Assembly: GCA_023700805.1 (NCBI GenBank)
Contig: JAMPYF010000014.1
Span: 1 to 64,000, forward strand
Reading direction: 5' to 3'
From: Sulfuritalea sp.
GTDB lineage: Bacteria > Pseudomonadota > Gammaproteobacteria > Burkholderiales > Rhodocyclaceae
DNA length: 64,000 bases
Shown here: positions 9,712-20,116 of the stretch, piece after piece
Position numbering within the stretch: position 1 is the stretch's first letter
Layout of the letters: every line of letters starts with the position of its first letter
Program-made: the position numbers and the translations under genes
Notes under the pieces: model-generated
Told to the model about the DNA's origin: nothing
What the model saw: the letters and a program-made list of their open reading frames with translations, nothing else
Databases searched by the model: none

Positions 9712-10496
9712 ACAAGACCCTGGTCGCGATTTGGATGGCACTGCTGCTGGCCGGCTGCACGGCAACCGGGGGTGGCTCCGGCCAGGGGGCGCAACAGGCG
9801 GTCTCCGCTCAGCCAGCGGAAAACGAGCAACAGCAGCGCGCCAAGGTGCATACCGAGCTCGGGTCCTTGTACATGCTCGATGGTCGTTCCGCGATTGCCC
9901 TCGAGGAAGCGCGGATTGCGCTTTCGGCCGATCCCAATTACGCACCGGCATACAATCTGCTGGGCCTCACCCACATGGTGCTCAACGAAACCCGGCTGGC
10001 TGAGGAAAACTTTCAGAAGGCCCTGCGCCTGGCGCCGGGCGATCCGGAAATCAGCAACAACTATGGCTGGTTCCTCTGTCAGAGCGGCCGCGAGCAGCTT
10101 TCAATAAGCCATTTCATGGCAGCGGCGCAGAACCCGCTGTACACGACACCGACCAAGCCCTACACCAATGCCGGCATATGCTCGCTGCGCCTGAAGCAGG
10201 ACAAGGCGGCTGAAGACTATCTGCTGACCGCGTTGCGCCTGTCGCCGACCAATACCCAGGCGCTGTTCTGGCTGGCCGATATCGCCTATCGCAAAGGGCG
10301 CCATGCCGAGGCGCGGCAGTGGACCACGGATATCGAGAAAATGATGGAACCCACTGCCGAGGTGATCTGGCTCGCTTTGCGTATCGAGCGGAAGCTGGGC
10401 AATCGCGAGGCGGAGGCGCGCTATGCAACGCAACTGCGGCGTCGGTTCGCCGGTTCGCCGGAACAGCGCTTGCTGGCGCAGGGGCAATATGACTGA
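9708..10496 (+). CDS. pilF: Type IV pilus biogenesis lipoprotein PilF/PilW
   Basis: 262 residues from ATG 9708, which overlaps the rlmN stop (ATGA). The N-terminus [17 protein letters not shown] is a lipoprotein signal with lipobox LAGC. After it come about six tetratricopeptide repeats (for example [18 protein letters not shown] and [19 protein letters not shown]). PilF/PilW is the outer-membrane pilotin that assembles the PilQ secretin. An in-frame upstream extension exists but lies inside rlmN and has no signal peptide, so it was rejected. Confidence 0.93.
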   Translation: MNKTLVAIWMALLLAGCTATGGGSGQGAQQAVSAQPAENEQQQRAKVHTELGSLYMLDGRSAIALEEARIALSADPNYAPAYNLLGLTHMVLNETRLAEENFQKALRLAPGDPEISNNYGWFLCQSGREQLSISHFMAAAQNPLYTTPTKPYTNAGICSLRLKQDKAAEDYLLTALRLSPTNTQALFWLADIAYRKGRHAEARQWTTDIEKMMEPTAEVIWLALRIERKLGNREAEARYATQLRRRFAGSPEQRLLAQGQYD

Positions 10497-11358
10497 AGCG
10501 CGGGCGCTTGAGGGCATGGACACCGAACCGGCAGCGTTGGACGCGGCGGAGCTTGCCGATTCACCCGAGTCGAACACGCCGGGGTCCGTGCTGCGCCGGG
10601 CGCGTGAGTCGCGCGGCCAGTCGGTTGCCGATGTGGTGCAAGTGATACGCTTCAGTGCGCGGCAGATCGAGGCACTCGAGCGGGATGACTACGCCAGCCT
10701 GCCGGGTTCGACTGCGGTGCGTGGCTTGGTGCGCAACTATGCCAAGTTTCTCAAGCTCGATGCAGCACCCTTGCTCGCCCAGCTTGATCCGGCCGTGCCG
10801 GTACCCGAGGCCGATGTGCGTCCGCCCACCAACATGGGCGAAGCCGAGCATTCGAATTTCGTCGAGCAGATTCCCCCCAAACTCATCGCTGTCGGCGTCC
10901 TTCTCGTCGTGCTGGCACTGACCGCCTACTGGTATTTGAACTTGGCGGGCAACGAGGGCTTGACGCTGCGCCTGCTCGGCACGGACGGCGCTGTTGCCGT
11001 GGCCCCGCCCAGCCAGCTTGCTGCCCCAGCGCCCGTTGCCGAGCCGGTCGTGGCGCCGGCACCCGTGCCCGTGCCCGAGAATCAGCCCAATAGCTCCGGC
11101 GCCGTGTCGGGTGCGCCGTCGTCCGGCGGTCTGCGGGTCGAATTCGACGATCGTTCCTGGATCGAGATTCGCGACGCGACACAAAAGATCGTGTATGTCG
11201 GCGAGTACCCTGCGGGTACGCGGCAGAACGTCGAAGGCAAGGCGCCGTTCCAGGTCTGGATCGGCAAGGCCTCCGGTGTTCGCCTGTACATGGGCGAGCG
11301 CAGCATCGATCTCAAACCCCACACCCGCGAAGAAGTCGCCCGGTTCAGCCTGGAATGA
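10489..11358 (+). CDS. rodZ: RodZ-like helix-turn-helix membrane protein
   Basis: 289 residues from ATG 10489, inside the end of pilF (8-base overlap). An N-terminal Cro/HTH domain (about 25-95, [20 protein letters not shown]), one membrane segment (about 133-152, [19 protein letters not shown]), a Pro/Ala-rich linker and a C-terminal DUF4115 domain ([15 protein letters not shown]) form the RodZ layout. RodZ links MreB to the elongasome and helps set rod shape. The rodZ-ispG-hisS order is conserved in many proteobacteria. The stop overlaps the ispG start. Confidence 0.9.
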   Translation: MTEARALEGMDTEPAALDAAELADSPESNTPGSVLRRARESRGQSVADVVQVIRFSARQIEALERDDYASLPGSTAVRGLVRNYAKFLKLDAAPLLAQLDPAVPVPEADVRPPTNMGEAEHSNFVEQIPPKLIAVGVLLVVLALTAYWYLNLAGNEGLTLRLLGTDGAVAVAPPSQLAAPAPVAEPVVAPAPVPVPENQPNSSGAVSGAPSSGGLRVEFDDRSWIEIRDATQKIVYVGEYPAGTRQNVEGKAPFQVWIGKASGVRLYMGERSIDLKPHTREEVARFSLE

Positions 11359-12599
11359 GCATGCCGTCAAGAGAGCCGACAGCGCGGCGCGCGAGCCGTC
11401 TTGCCATGGTGGGAATAGTTGGCGTTGGCGGCACGGCGCCGATCGTGATCCAGTCGATGACCAACACCGATACCGAGGATGTATTCGCCACTTCGATGCA
11501 GGTCGCACAACTGGCGCGTGCCGGCTCGGAACTGGTGCGCATCACGGTCAATACGCGCGAGGCCGCCGCTGCCGTGCCGAAGATCCGCGAGCGCCTGGCG
11601 CAGATGAACGTCGAAGTGCCGCTGATCGGCGATTTCCATTTCAATGGCCACAAGCTGCTGGCCGAGCACCCGGCCTGCGCCGAAGCCCTGGCCAAGCTGC
11701 GCATCAATCCCGGCAACGTCGGTAAGGGCGCCCGGCGCGACGAGCAGTTTGCGCAGTTGATCGAAATCGCCTGCAAGTTCGACAAGCCGATCCGCATCGG
11801 TGTGAATTGGGGCAGCCTCGATCAGGCCCTGCTGGCCCGCATCATGGACGAGAACGCCAGGCGTTCCGAGCCGAAGGATGCCACCGAGATCATGCGCGAG
11901 GCGATGGTCACCTCCGCCCTGGAGTCGGCGGCGCAGGCCGAGCAAGTCGGCCTCGCCGGCAACCGCATCGTGCTTTCGTGCAAGGTCTCGGGCGTTCAGG
12001 ACCTGATCGCGATTTACCGCGAACTGGCAGCGCGCTGCGACTATCCGCTGCATCTGGGCTTGACCGAGGCCGGCATGGGCAGCAAGGGCATCGTGGCCTC
12101 CACGGCTGCGCTCAGCGTGTTGCTGCAGGAAGGCATCGGCGACACGATACGCGTATCGCTGACGCCCGAACCGAACGGCGACCGCACGCGCGAAGTCATC
12201 GTCGCCCAGGAAATCCTGCAGACCATGGGGCTGCGCGCCTTCACTCCGCTCGTGGCGGCCTGTCCCGGTTGCGGACGCACCACCAGCACGGTGTTCCAGG
12301 AATTGGCGCAGGACATCCAGAGCTATGTGCGGGAGCGCATGCCGGAATGGCGCCTGGCGCGCGTGGGTGTCGAGAACATGACGCTGGCCGTGATGGGTTG
12401 CGTGGTCAATGGACCCGGCGAAAGCAAGCACGCCAGCATCGGCATCTCGCTGCCCGGCACCGGCGAAGCGCCGGTGGCGCCGGTGTACGTTGACGGCGAA
12501 CGGGTCATCACGCTGCGCGGCGACAACATCGCCGCTGAATTCCGCCAGATCGTCGACGATTATGTGGCAAGAACTTACCCTGAAAGAGCCAGTCATTGA
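11355..12599 (+). CDS. ispG: 4-hydroxy-3-methylbut-2-enyl diphosphate synthase
   Basis: 414 residues, the longer betaproteobacterial form. This iron-sulfur enzyme converts methylerythritol cyclodiphosphate to HMBPP in the MEP isoprenoid pathway. Cluster cysteines are visible in CPGCGRTTS and [20 protein letters not shown] and GSLDQALL are family signatures. The ATG overlaps the rodZ stop (ATGA). A dispersed motif copy (11414-11438) encodes IVGVGGT near residue 22, just before [11 protein letters not shown], where homologues are usually closer to NVPVGG. Confidence 0.97.
   Translation: MSMPSREPTARRASRLAMVGIVGVGGTAPIVIQSMTNTDTEDVFATSMQVAQLARAGSELVRITVNTREAAAAVPKIRERLAQMNVEVPLIGDFHFNGHKLLAEHPACAEALAKLRINPGNVGKGARRDEQFAQLIEIACKFDKPIRIGVNWGSLDQALLARIMDENARRSEPKDATEIMREAMVTSALESAAQAEQVGLAGNRIVLSCKVSGVQDLIAIYRELAARCDYPLHLGLTEAGMGSKGIVASTAALSVLLQEGIGDTIRVSLTPEPNGDRTREVIVAQEILQTMGLRAFTPLVAACPGCGRTTSTVFQELAQDIQSYVRERMPEWRLARVGVENMTLAVMGCVVNGPGESKHASIGISLPGTGEAPVAPVYVDGERVITLRGDNIAAEFRQIVDDYVARTYPERASH
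11414..11438 (-). repeat. Dispersed motif copy 2, in ispG
   Basis: On the plus strand AGTTGGCGTTGG (11417-11428), so the motif is on the minus strand with one change in the core. GGCACGGCG continues the conserved flank. Encodes IVGVGGT. Confidence 0.6.
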
Positions 12600-12642
12600 T
12601 CGCGTCGGGCGTTGATTTCCCGCGCCTGCCGGCTAAACCAAC

Positions 12643-13950
12643 ATGAGCCAGACACTGCAAGCCATCCGCGGCATGAATGACATCCTGCCGGTCGACGCCG
12701 AACTCTGGGAGCAGTTCGAGGAGGCCGTGCGCGATTGGCTGCGCGCCTACGGCTACCGCCCGATCCGCATGCCCATGGTCGAGCCGACGCCGCTGTTCGC
12801 GCGCGCCATCGGCGCCGTGACCGACATCGTCGAGAAGGAAATGTATTCCTTCGAGGATGCGCTGAACGGCGAAAGCCTCACCCTGCGTCCGGAGGGCACG
12901 GCGTCCTGCGTGCGTGCCGTGCTGCAGCACAATCTGCTCTACGACGGCCCCAAGCGGCTGTGGTACATGGGGCCGATGTTCCGCCACGAACGCCCGCAGA
13001 AGGGCCGCTATCGCCAGTTCCATCAGGTCGGTGTCGAAGCCATGGGCTTTGCCGGCCCCGACATCGATGCCGAGCAGATTGCAATGTGCGCGCGTCTGTG
13101 GGACGACCTCGGACTCGATGGCATCCGGCTCGAAATCAACTCCCTCGGTCAGAGCGACGAGCGCGCGCGCCACCGCGCCGACCTGCTCGCCTATCTCGAA
13201 ACCCATCACGACCAGCTCGATGCCGACGCCCAGCGCCGCCTGCACAGCAATCCGCTACGCATCCTGGATACCAAGAATCCGGCGCTGCAGGCCCTGGTCG
13301 AGGCGGCGCCGAAGCTGATCGACTATCTCGGCGAGGAATCGCTGAAGCACTTCGAGGGCGTGCAGCAACTGCTCAGGGATGCGGTGATTCCCTATCGCAT
13401 CAATCCGCGCCTGGTGCGCGGACTGGATTACTACAACCTCACGGTGTTCGAGTGGGTCACCGATCAACTCGGCGCGCAAGGCACGGTCTGCGCCGGCGGC
13501 CGCTACGACGGCCTGGTCGCCCAGCTCGGCGGCAAATCTGCGCCTGCCTGCGGCTTCGCCATGGGCATCGAGCGCCTGCTGGCGCTGTGGCAGGATCAGG
13601 GCCATCGCCACGAAACCCCGGCGCCCGATGCCTATCTCGTGCATCAGGGCGAGGCCGCCGGTCGCTTCGCCTTTCGCGTCGCCGAAGCGCTGCGCAGTGC
13701 CGGTTTTGTTATCCATCTGCACTGTGGCGGCGGCAGCTTCAAGTCGCAAATGAAAAAGGCCGACAGTTCCGGCGCGCAGCTTGCGCTGATAGTTGGCGAT
13801 GACGAGACGGCGGCCAATGCGGTCAGCGTGAAACCGCTGCGCGCGGGCCTCGACCAGCCTGCAGCGCAGGTTCGCGTGAGTTTCGACGATCTGGCCGATC
13901 ATCTCGGCGATATTCTTTTCCCCCTGGAAGACGACAATGGCAACCTATGA
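12643..13950 (+). CDS. hisS: Histidyl-tRNA synthetase
   Basis: A 435-residue class II synthetase. Motif 2 ([17 protein letters not shown], about residue 110), the histidine-specific [13 protein letters not shown] block, motif 3 ([11 protein letters not shown]) and the C-terminal anticodon-binding domain are all present. The N-terminus [11 protein letters not shown] is standard. It overlaps the next gene by 14 bases, which implies translational coupling. Confidence 0.98.
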   Translation: MSQTLQAIRGMNDILPVDAELWEQFEEAVRDWLRAYGYRPIRMPMVEPTPLFARAIGAVTDIVEKEMYSFEDALNGESLTLRPEGTASCVRAVLQHNLLYDGPKRLWYMGPMFRHERPQKGRYRQFHQVGVEAMGFAGPDIDAEQIAMCARLWDDLGLDGIRLEINSLGQSDERARHRADLLAYLETHHDQLDADAQRRLHSNPLRILDTKNPALQALVEAAPKLIDYLGEESLKHFEGVQQLLRDAVIPYRINPRLVRGLDYYNLTVFEWVTDQLGAQGTVCAGGRYDGLVAQLGGKSAPACGFAMGIERLLALWQDQGHRHETPAPDAYLVHQGEAAGRFAFRVAEALRSAGFVIHLHCGGGSFKSQMKKADSSGAQLALIVGDDETAANAVSVKPLRAGLDQPAAQVRVSFDDLADHLGDILFPLEDDNGNL

Positions 13951-14602
13951 CCTGGAAGAACAGGAACAGCTCGACGAGCTGAAAACCTGGTGGACGATGT
14001 ACGGCAACCTGGTGACCGGAATACTGGTCGTCGTGGCGCTGGCCGTGGCGGGATGGCAGGGCTGGAACTGGTGGCAGCGACAGCAGGCGGTCAAGGCTTC
14101 GGCGGTGTATTCCAGCCTGCAGACCGCGGCGATGCAGCGGGACGCCAAGCGTGCGCGCGAACTCGCCGGCGAGTTGATCGACAAGTATTCCCTTACGGCC
14201 TATGCCGGCATGGGGGCGCTGCTGGCAGCGCGGGTACAGGTGGATGCGGGCGACGGGAAGAATGCCCGTGTGCAACTGGCCTGGGCGGTGGAGAATGCCA
14301 AGGATCCCGGGCTGCGCGAACTGGCCCGGCTGCGCCTGGCGGCGGTGATGCTCGACGAGAAGGCCTACGACGAAGCCATGAAGCAGCTCGCCGCCGAGCC
14401 GGCGCCTGCGTTTGCGCCGCGCTTCGCCGAATTGCGTGGCGACGTGTTCGCCGCGCAAGGCAAGCTCGCCGAGGCGCGCAATGCCTATGACAATGCGCTG
14501 GAGAAATTCGACGCCCTGGCCAAGGATGACGAGGCGCGCCAGCGTGGCGGCTACAAGGAAGTGATCCAGGCCAAGCGCGACGCGCTCGGGGCGGCCAAGT
14601 GA
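13937..14602 (+). CDS. yfgM: YfgM-like membrane-anchored TPR protein
   Basis: 221 residues. A short cytoplasmic N-terminus ([15 protein letters not shown]) is followed by one membrane segment (about 30-50, [19 protein letters not shown]) and a periplasmic tetratricopeptide-like region. YfgM is an ancillary SecYEG-associated chaperone partner of PpiD. The position between hisS and bamB matches the conserved hisS-yfgM-bamB-der order. The stop is overlapped by the GTG start of bamB. Confidence 0.9.
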   Translation: MATYDLEEQEQLDELKTWWTMYGNLVTGILVVVALAVAGWQGWNWWQRQQAVKASAVYSSLQTAAMQRDAKRARELAGELIDKYSLTAYAGMGALLAARVQVDAGDGKNARVQLAWAVENAKDPGLRELARLRLAAVMLDEKAYDEAMKQLAAEPAPAFAPRFAELRGDVFAAQGKLAEARNAYDNALEKFDALAKDDEARQRGGYKEVIQAKRDALGAAK

Positions 14603-15759
14603 GCGTGCCGGTGGCGCCTGTGAAGCTGCTGGCGGTGCTTGCCGCGCTGGCCTTGGGTGCCTGCTCGACGGTGGAGAAGCTGAACCCTTTCGGTTCCAGC
14701 GAACCCAAGGTCAAGCCGGCCGAACTCGCTCCTATCCAATCGACGGCGGAATTGAAGAGCGCGTGGCAGGCGAGCGTCGGCAGTGCCGGTGAATTCACGT
14801 TTTCGCCTGCCGTGGTGGGCGATAGCGTCTATGCGGCAGCGCGCGACGGCGCCATCGCTCGCTTCGATGGTGGACGCCAGGCCTGGCGCATCGCCGCCGG
14901 CCAGCCGATTTCCGGTGGCGTCGGCAGCGACGGCAAGCTGGTCGTGGTAGGAACACCCAAGGGCGAGGTACTGGCCTTCGATGCGGCCAGCGGCCGCGAG
15001 GTTTGGAAGGCGCGTGTCAGTTCTGAAGTCCTGGCGGCCCCGGCCGTGACCGACGGGCTGGCCATCGTTCGCTCGGGCGACTCGCGGATATTCGGCTTCG
15101 ATGCGGTGGATGGCAAGCGGCGCTGGGTCTACCAGCGCAGTACGCCGACTCTGTCGCTGCGCTCGAATGTGGGCGTGGTGTCGGCGGGGAAAGTGACGCT
15201 GGCCGGATTCCCCGGCGGCAAGCTGGTGGCGATTGCCAACAACAACGGTGCTGCGGTGTGGGAAGTGACGGTTGCCCTGCCCAAGGGAGCGACCGAACTG
15301 GAGCGCGTTGCCGATGTCACCAGTTCCCCGGTGGTGAGCGGCAGCACGGTCTGCGCTGCCGCCTTCCAGGGGCGTGCCGCTTGCTTTGACAGCAATACCG
15401 GCAATACGATCTGGTCGCGCGAAATGTCCTCCAGTGCCGGTCTCGATATGGACAGCCGCCATGTCTATGTCACCGACGACAAGGGCGCGGTGCACGCGCT
15501 GGATCGCAACAGCGGGGCCAGTGTCTGGAAGCAGGACAAACTGGCCTTGCGCGGGCTTTCGCGTCCGCTGGCGCTTGGCGCCCAGGTCGCCGTCGCGGAT
15601 TATCAGGGCGTGGTGCATCTGTTGCGCGGGGATGACGGCGCCTTTGCCGCGCGCGCCACGACCGACGGCAGCGCGGTGCGTGCCGAGCCGGTGCGTTTCG
15701 GCGCCGGTATTTTGGTGCAGACCGCGAATGGTGGCTTGTATGCGCTCGAAGCGCGTTAA
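14599..15759 (+). CDS. bamB: Outer-membrane assembly lipoprotein BamB
   Basis: 386 residues starting at GTG 14599 (GTGA overlap with yfgM). The signal peptide ends in lipobox LGAC (LAALALGACSTVEKL). The rest is an eight-bladed PQQ-like beta-propeller with repeating AFDAASGREVWK and ALDRNSGASVWK type strands. BamB is the propeller subunit of the BAM complex that inserts beta-barrel proteins. Next gene: der, 48 bases downstream. Confidence 0.94.
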   Translation: MSVPVAPVKLLAVLAALALGACSTVEKLNPFGSSEPKVKPAELAPIQSTAELKSAWQASVGSAGEFTFSPAVVGDSVYAAARDGAIARFDGGRQAWRIAAGQPISGGVGSDGKLVVVGTPKGEVLAFDAASGREVWKARVSSEVLAAPAVTDGLAIVRSGDSRIFGFDAVDGKRRWVYQRSTPTLSLRSNVGVVSAGKVTLAGFPGGKLVAIANNNGAAVWEVTVALPKGATELERVADVTSSPVVSGSTVCAAAFQGRAACFDSNTGNTIWSREMSSSAGLDMDSRHVYVTDDKGAVHALDRNSGASVWKQDKLALRGLSRPLALGAQVAVADYQGVVHLLRGDDGAFAARATTDGSAVRAEPVRFGAGILVQTANGGLYALEAR

Positions 15760-15807
15760 TCTTTTGTCTATCCGTCACACCGATAACGCCGCGGGTGTCG
15801 GCTTAGC

Positions 15808-17127
15808 ATGAAACCAACCCTGGTGATCGTCGGTCGGCCGAATGTCGGCAAGTCGACGCTGTTCAATCGTCTCACGCGCTCGCGCGATGCGCTGGTGGCC
15901 GATCAGCCGGGATTGACCCGGGATCGCCATTACGGCCACGGCCGTCTCGGCAACAAGCCCTATCTGGTGGTCGATACCGGCGGTTTCGAGCCGCAGGCCA
16001 AGGAAGGCATCGTGCTCGAAATGGCACGTCAGGCCGAGGCGGCGATTGCCGAAGCCGACGTACTGATTTTCATGGTCGACGTGCGCACTGGCCTCGCGCC
16101 GCAGGACAAGGTTATCGCCGAACTGCTGCGCCGCAGCGGGCGTCCCGTGCTGCTTGCTGCGAACAAGGGCGAAGGCATGGACCGCGCGGTGGTGGCCGCG
16201 GAGTTCTATGAACTCGGCTGCGGCGATCCCTGCGTGATTTCCTCGGCTCACGGCGAGGGCGTGCGCGAATTGGTCGAGCTTGCGCTGGCGCCATTTCCCG
16301 AGCACAGCGAAGCGGAGGATGCCGCGGCGGGTCCCCGAGTCGCCATCGCCGGCCGCCCCAATGTCGGCAAGAGCACTTTCGTCAACACCCTGCTCGGTGA
16401 AGAGCGTGTGATCGCCTTCGATATGCCAGGGACCACGCGCGATGCCATCGAGGTGCCGTTCGAGCGCAATGGCCGCGCCTATACCCTGATCGACACGGCG
16501 GGATTGCGCCGCAAGGGACGCGTCTTCGAGACCATAGAAAAATTTTCGGTGATCAAGACCCTGCAGGCCGTCGAGGAGGCCAACGTGGTGGTGCTGATGG
16601 TCGACGCCACCCAGGAAATCTCCGACCAGGACGCGCACATCGCGGGTTTCATCATCGATGCCGGGCGGGCGCTGGTGGTCGCCGTGAACAAATGGGATGC
16701 GGTGGATAACTACCGTCGCGAGATCATCAAGCTGGATATTGCGCGCAAGCTGAATTTCCTCGGCTTTGCCCGTGTTCATTATGTTTCGGCCCTGAAAGGG
16801 CAGGGCATCGCCGGGATATTGTCGTCGGTGGATAAAGCCTACGCCGCGGCAATGGCCAAGATGTCGACCCCGAAACTCACCCGGGTGCTGATCGGCGCCG
16901 TGGAAAAACAGACGCCGCCGCGTCATGGCGCCTTCCGCCCCAAACTCCGTTACGCCCATCAGGGCGGCAGCAATCCACCAATCATCGTGATCCACGGCAA
17001 TGCGCTGGAGCACATCCCGGCTTCGTATACCCGCTACCTGGAGCGTTACTTTCTCGAAGCGTTCAAGCTGCAAGGGACGCCGCTGCGCATTCAGTACAAG
17101 ACTACCAAGAACCCCTACGTCGATTGA
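15808..17127 (+). CDS. der: Ribosome-assembly GTPase Der (EngA)
   Basis: A 439-residue protein with two tandem G domains: [12 protein letters not shown] at about residue 8 and [12 protein letters not shown] at about 183, each with DTGG or DTAG switch-II motifs and an NKWD-type G4 in the second domain. The first G4 is NKGE, a deviation from NK.D (usually NKVD). A C-terminal KH-like domain follows. Der acts in late 50S maturation. It lies between bamB and hfq, as in many betaproteobacteria. Confidence 0.97.
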   Translation: MKPTLVIVGRPNVGKSTLFNRLTRSRDALVADQPGLTRDRHYGHGRLGNKPYLVVDTGGFEPQAKEGIVLEMARQAEAAIAEADVLIFMVDVRTGLAPQDKVIAELLRRSGRPVLLAANKGEGMDRAVVAAEFYELGCGDPCVISSAHGEGVRELVELALAPFPEHSEAEDAAAGPRVAIAGRPNVGKSTFVNTLLGEERVIAFDMPGTTRDAIEVPFERNGRAYTLIDTAGLRRKGRVFETIEKFSVIKTLQAVEEANVVVLMVDATQEISDQDAHIAGFIIDAGRALVVAVNKWDAVDNYRREIIKLDIARKLNFLGFARVHYVSALKGQGIAGILSSVDKAYAAAMAKMSTPKLTRVLIGAVEKQTPPRHGAFRPKLRYAHQGGSNPPIIVIHGNALEHIPASYTRYLERYFLEAFKLQGTPLRIQYKTTKNPYVD

Positions 17128-17225
17128 CGTCTGTCCGCGAAGCGGCGCCATGCATGCAAGCACCTGTCCGTGTCGGTCTGGATACCGCCCCGCGGTGGTA
17201 CAGGGCGGACTCCCGGTTATGCAGA

Positions 17226-17251
17226 GCAAAAGTTGGCGCTGGTGGCACGGC
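17226..17251 (-). repeat. Dispersed motif copy 3, upstream of hfq
   Basis: Plus-strand AGTTGGCGCTGG (17231-17242), an exact core match in reverse orientation, with AAA before and GGCACGGCG after. Intergenic. Its TTGGCG could act as a weak -35 with CAAAAT 17 bases downstream, which is speculative. Confidence 0.7.
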
Positions 17252-17376
17252 GACGCAAAATCGATTACAGTATTCGACTCACAAAACCAATAGACCGCAA
17301 GCGAAGTTTCAGTGAGGGCTGGCGCCAGCCTTACCGGCGTTAAGCACAGCGGCCGCAACTATAAGGATCACCCATC

Positions 17377-17613
17377 ATGAGTAATAAAGGGCAAATGCTA
17401 CAAGACCCGTTTCTGAACACTTTGCGTCGTGAACATGTTCCGGTTTCCATCTACCTCGTCAATGGCATCAAACTGCAGGGGCAGATCGAGTCCTTCGACC
17501 AGTATGTTGTTCTGCTCAAGAATACGGTGACCCAGATGGTATACAAACACGCCATTTCGACGGTCGTGCCTGCGCGTCCAGTCAGTTTTGCCCAGGACCC
17601 CGAAGCCGATTGA
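17377..17613 (+). CDS. hfq: RNA chaperone Hfq
   Basis: 78 residues. The Sm1 ([20 protein letters not shown]) and Sm2 motif ([10 protein letters not shown]) are intact, and the C-terminal tail is short. Hfq hexamers pair small RNAs with target mRNAs. A ribosome site AAGGAT precedes ATG 17377. The upstream 249-base gap holds its promoter and one copy of the dispersed motif. hflX follows 45 bases downstream. Confidence 0.98.
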   Translation: MSNKGQMLQDPFLNTLRREHVPVSIYLVNGIKLQGQIESFDQYVVLLKNTVTQMVYKHAISTVVPARPVSFAQDPEAD

Positions 17614-17658
17614 CCGCAATCTGCCGCCGCCGGCGAGCGCCATGAGGCCGTCGCCCTG

Positions 17659-18774
17659 ATGTTCGAACGTCCCGCCAGCGGCGAGAATGCGGTTCTGGTG
17701 CAACTTGATTTCGGCGAAGGCGACTTCGCCGAGCGCCTCTCGGAGTTCAAACTGCTGGTCGAAAGCGCCCGCGCGCGTCCGCTTGCGGTAATTTCCGGCA
17801 AGCGCGCAAGGCCGGACCCGGCGCTGTTTGCCGGCAAGGGCAAGGTCGCCGAGATCGGCGAGGCGGTGCGCCTGCACGCAGCCGATGTCGTGGTGTTCAA
17901 CCATGAGTTGTCGCCCGGTCAGCAACGCAACCTCGAACGCACCCTTGAATGCCGGGTGGTGGACCGCAGCAGTTTGATTCTGGACATCTTCGCGTTGCGC
18001 GCCAAGAGTCACGAAGGCAAGCTCCAGGTCGAATTGGCCCAGCTTCAGCACCTTGCCACCCGACTGGTGCGCGGCTGGACCCACCTCGAGCGCCAGAAGG
18101 GCGGCATCGGTCTGCGCGGTCCGGGTGAAAAGCAACTTGAAACCGATCGTCGCCTGCTCGGCAAGCGTGTCGCCTTGCTCAAGGACCGCCTGAAGCAAAT
18201 GGGACGGCAGCGCGAAGTGCGCAGACGTGCGCGCACTCGCGGCGCAGTATTGGCGATCTCCCTGGTCGGCTACACCAACGCCGGCAAAAGCACTCTGTTC
18301 AACGCCTTGACCAAGGCCGGGGCCTATGCCGCCGATCAACTCTTCGCCACGCTGGACACCACCTCGCGCCGGCTTTTTATCGAAGGGGCGGGGCCGATCG
18401 TGCTCTCCGATACGGTCGGCTTCATCCGCGATCTGCCGCATGCCCTGGTCGCGGCTTTTCAGGCCACGCTTGAGGAGACTGCACAAGCCGACTTGCTGTT
18501 GCACGTGGTGGATGCCGCCAGTCCCGATCGCGACCAGCAGATCGACGCGGTAGGTGCGGTATTGAAGGAGATAGGCGCGCTCGACGTGCCGCAGATCCTG
18601 GTGTGGAACAAGCTTGACCTGACGGCGGCAAGCCCCGCGATCGAGCGTGATGACTGTGGTAACATTTCGTCCGTTCGACTCAGTGCCCGCACGGGGGCCG
18701 GGATGTCCTTGCTGCGGGAGGCACTTGCTGAAACTGCGAGTCGGCACAAGGAATTTCCCGCCGCCGCCGCCTGA
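17659..18774 (+). CDS. hflX: Ribosome-splitting GTPase HflX
   Basis: 371 residues. The N-terminal HflX domain (about 1-180, with GPGEKQLETDRR and a coiled region LLKDRLKQM) is followed by a G domain with P-loop GYTNAGKSTLFNAL (about 202), DTVGFIRDLPH and NKLD. HflX rescues stalled or heat-damaged ribosomes by splitting subunits. At 371 residues it lacks the long C-terminal extension of the E. coli protein (426). The hfq-hflX-hflK-hflC order is the classical one. Confidence 0.96.
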   Translation: MFERPASGENAVLVQLDFGEGDFAERLSEFKLLVESARARPLAVISGKRARPDPALFAGKGKVAEIGEAVRLHAADVVVFNHELSPGQQRNLERTLECRVVDRSSLILDIFALRAKSHEGKLQVELAQLQHLATRLVRGWTHLERQKGGIGLRGPGEKQLETDRRLLGKRVALLKDRLKQMGRQREVRRRARTRGAVLAISLVGYTNAGKSTLFNALTKAGAYAADQLFATLDTTSRRLFIEGAGPIVLSDTVGFIRDLPHALVAAFQATLEETAQADLLLHVVDAASPDRDQQIDAVGAVLKEIGALDVPQILVWNKLDLTAASPAIERDDCGNISSVRLSARTGAGMSLLREALAETASRHKEFPAAAA

Positions 18775-18844
18775 TGGTTCTCTGACGTACTCCTCCTCCT
18801 TCTTTGACTACCCAATCCAAAACAACGTGATCGCCGGAATCCTC

Positions 18845-20116
18845 ATGTCTCTCAACGACCACGGCTGGGGCAACCAGCCCGGTGGCGGCAAGCGCGGCGG
18901 CGGCAATCAAGGCCCTCCCGATCTCGAAGAACTCTGGCGCGACTTCAATCGCCGCCTGTCCGGCCTGTTCGGCAACAAGGGTGGTGGTGGCGACAGCGGC
19001 GGCGGTGATGCCGGAAACCGGATGCCATCGATCAGCCCGAGGCAGTTCGGGGGCGGTATCGGCATTATCCTGATGCTGGTGGCCGTGGTCTGGCTGGGCA
19101 GCAGCTTCTACATCGTGGATGCTTCCCAGCGCGGCGTGGTACTCCAGTTCGGTCGCTTCAAGGAAACCACCGAACCCGGGCTGCGCTGGCGCTTGCCGTG
19201 GCCGATCCAGAGCCATGAAATCGTCAATGTCACCGGTGTGCGCACGGTCGAAGTCGGCTATCGCGGCTCGGACAAGAACAAGGTTCTGAAAGAGGCGCTG
19301 ATGCTGACCGACGACGAGAATATCGTCAATGTCCAGTTTGCCGTGCAGTATCTGCTTTCCGACCCGCAGGCCTATTTGTTCAACAACCGTCATCCTGATG
19401 ATACTGTGATGCAGGCGGCGGAAACCGCGATCCGTGAAGTGGTCGGCAAGAACAAGATGGACTTCGTGCTCTATGAGGGACGCGACCAGATCGCAGCGAA
19501 TACGCAAAAGCTGATTCAGGAAATTCTCGATCGCTACAAGACCGGTATTCTGATCCGATCGGTGAATATGCAGGGCACGCAGCCGCCGGAGCAAGTGCAG
19601 GCCGCCTTCGACGATGCAGTCAAGGCAGGCCAGGACCGCGAGCGGCAGAAGAACGAGGGCCAGGCTTACGCCAACGACGTGATTCCGCGTGCGCGCGGCG
19701 CGGCCTCGCGGCTGATGGAGGAGGCCACCGGCTACCGTCAGCGCATCATCGTTACCGCCGAGGGCGATGCTTCGCGCTTCAAGCAGATCCTCACCGAATA
19801 CAGCAAGGCGCCGGAAGTGACTCGCAGCCGGATGTATCTCGAAACCGTGCAGCAGGTCTACGCCAATACCAGCAAGGTAATGATCGATGCCAAGGGGCCG
19901 GGCAACCTGCTCTACCTGCCGCTCGACAAGCTGATGCAGGCCACGGCAGCCGTTACGGCGGCTCCGGCGACAGCAGAGGCGGCCGCAGTTCCGCGTGGTC
20001 TGGTATCTGGCAGCGCCGCCGCCAATCTGGATGCACCGCCACAGACCGAACGCTCGGCGCCGGGTGACGCGCGGGCGCGCGGAAATCTTGGCTCGCGTGA
20101 GCGGGGAGAACGTTGA
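18845..20116 (+). CDS. hflK: FtsH regulator HflK
   Basis: 423 residues from ATG 18845 (MSLNDHGWGNQPGGG). An upstream in-frame extension overlaps hflX in a different frame and was rejected. A Gly-rich cytoplasmic N-terminus, one membrane segment (about 76-96) and an SPFH/band-7 domain with the typical QRGVVLQFGRFKET start make it HflK. With HflC it forms a large inner-membrane cage around the FtsH protease. A Pro/Ala-rich tail of about 60 residues follows. The stop overlaps the hflC start (TGATG). Confidence 0.95.
   Translation: MSLNDHGWGNQPGGGKRGGGNQGPPDLEELWRDFNRRLSGLFGNKGGGGDSGGGDAGNRMPSISPRQFGGGIGIILMLVAVVWLGSSFYIVDASQRGVVLQFGRFKETTEPGLRWRLPWPIQSHEIVNVTGVRTVEVGYRGSDKNKVLKEALMLTDDENIVNVQFAVQYLLSDPQAYLFNNRHPDDTVMQAAETAIREVVGKNKMDFVLYEGRDQIAANTQKLIQEILDRYKTGILIRSVNMQGTQPPEQVQAAFDDAVKAGQDRERQKNEGQAYANDVIPRARGAASRLMEEATGYRQRIIVTAEGDASRFKQILTEYSKAPEVTRSRMYLETVQQVYANTSKVMIDAKGPGNLLYLPLDKLMQATAAVTAAPATAEAAAVPRGLVSGSAAANLDAPPQTERSAPGDARARGNLGSRERGER

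Noticed and set aside
15775-17358. Open frame of 527 codons antisense to der
   Set aside because: Composition is a shadow of der codon usage and no family is recognisable; der is unambiguous.
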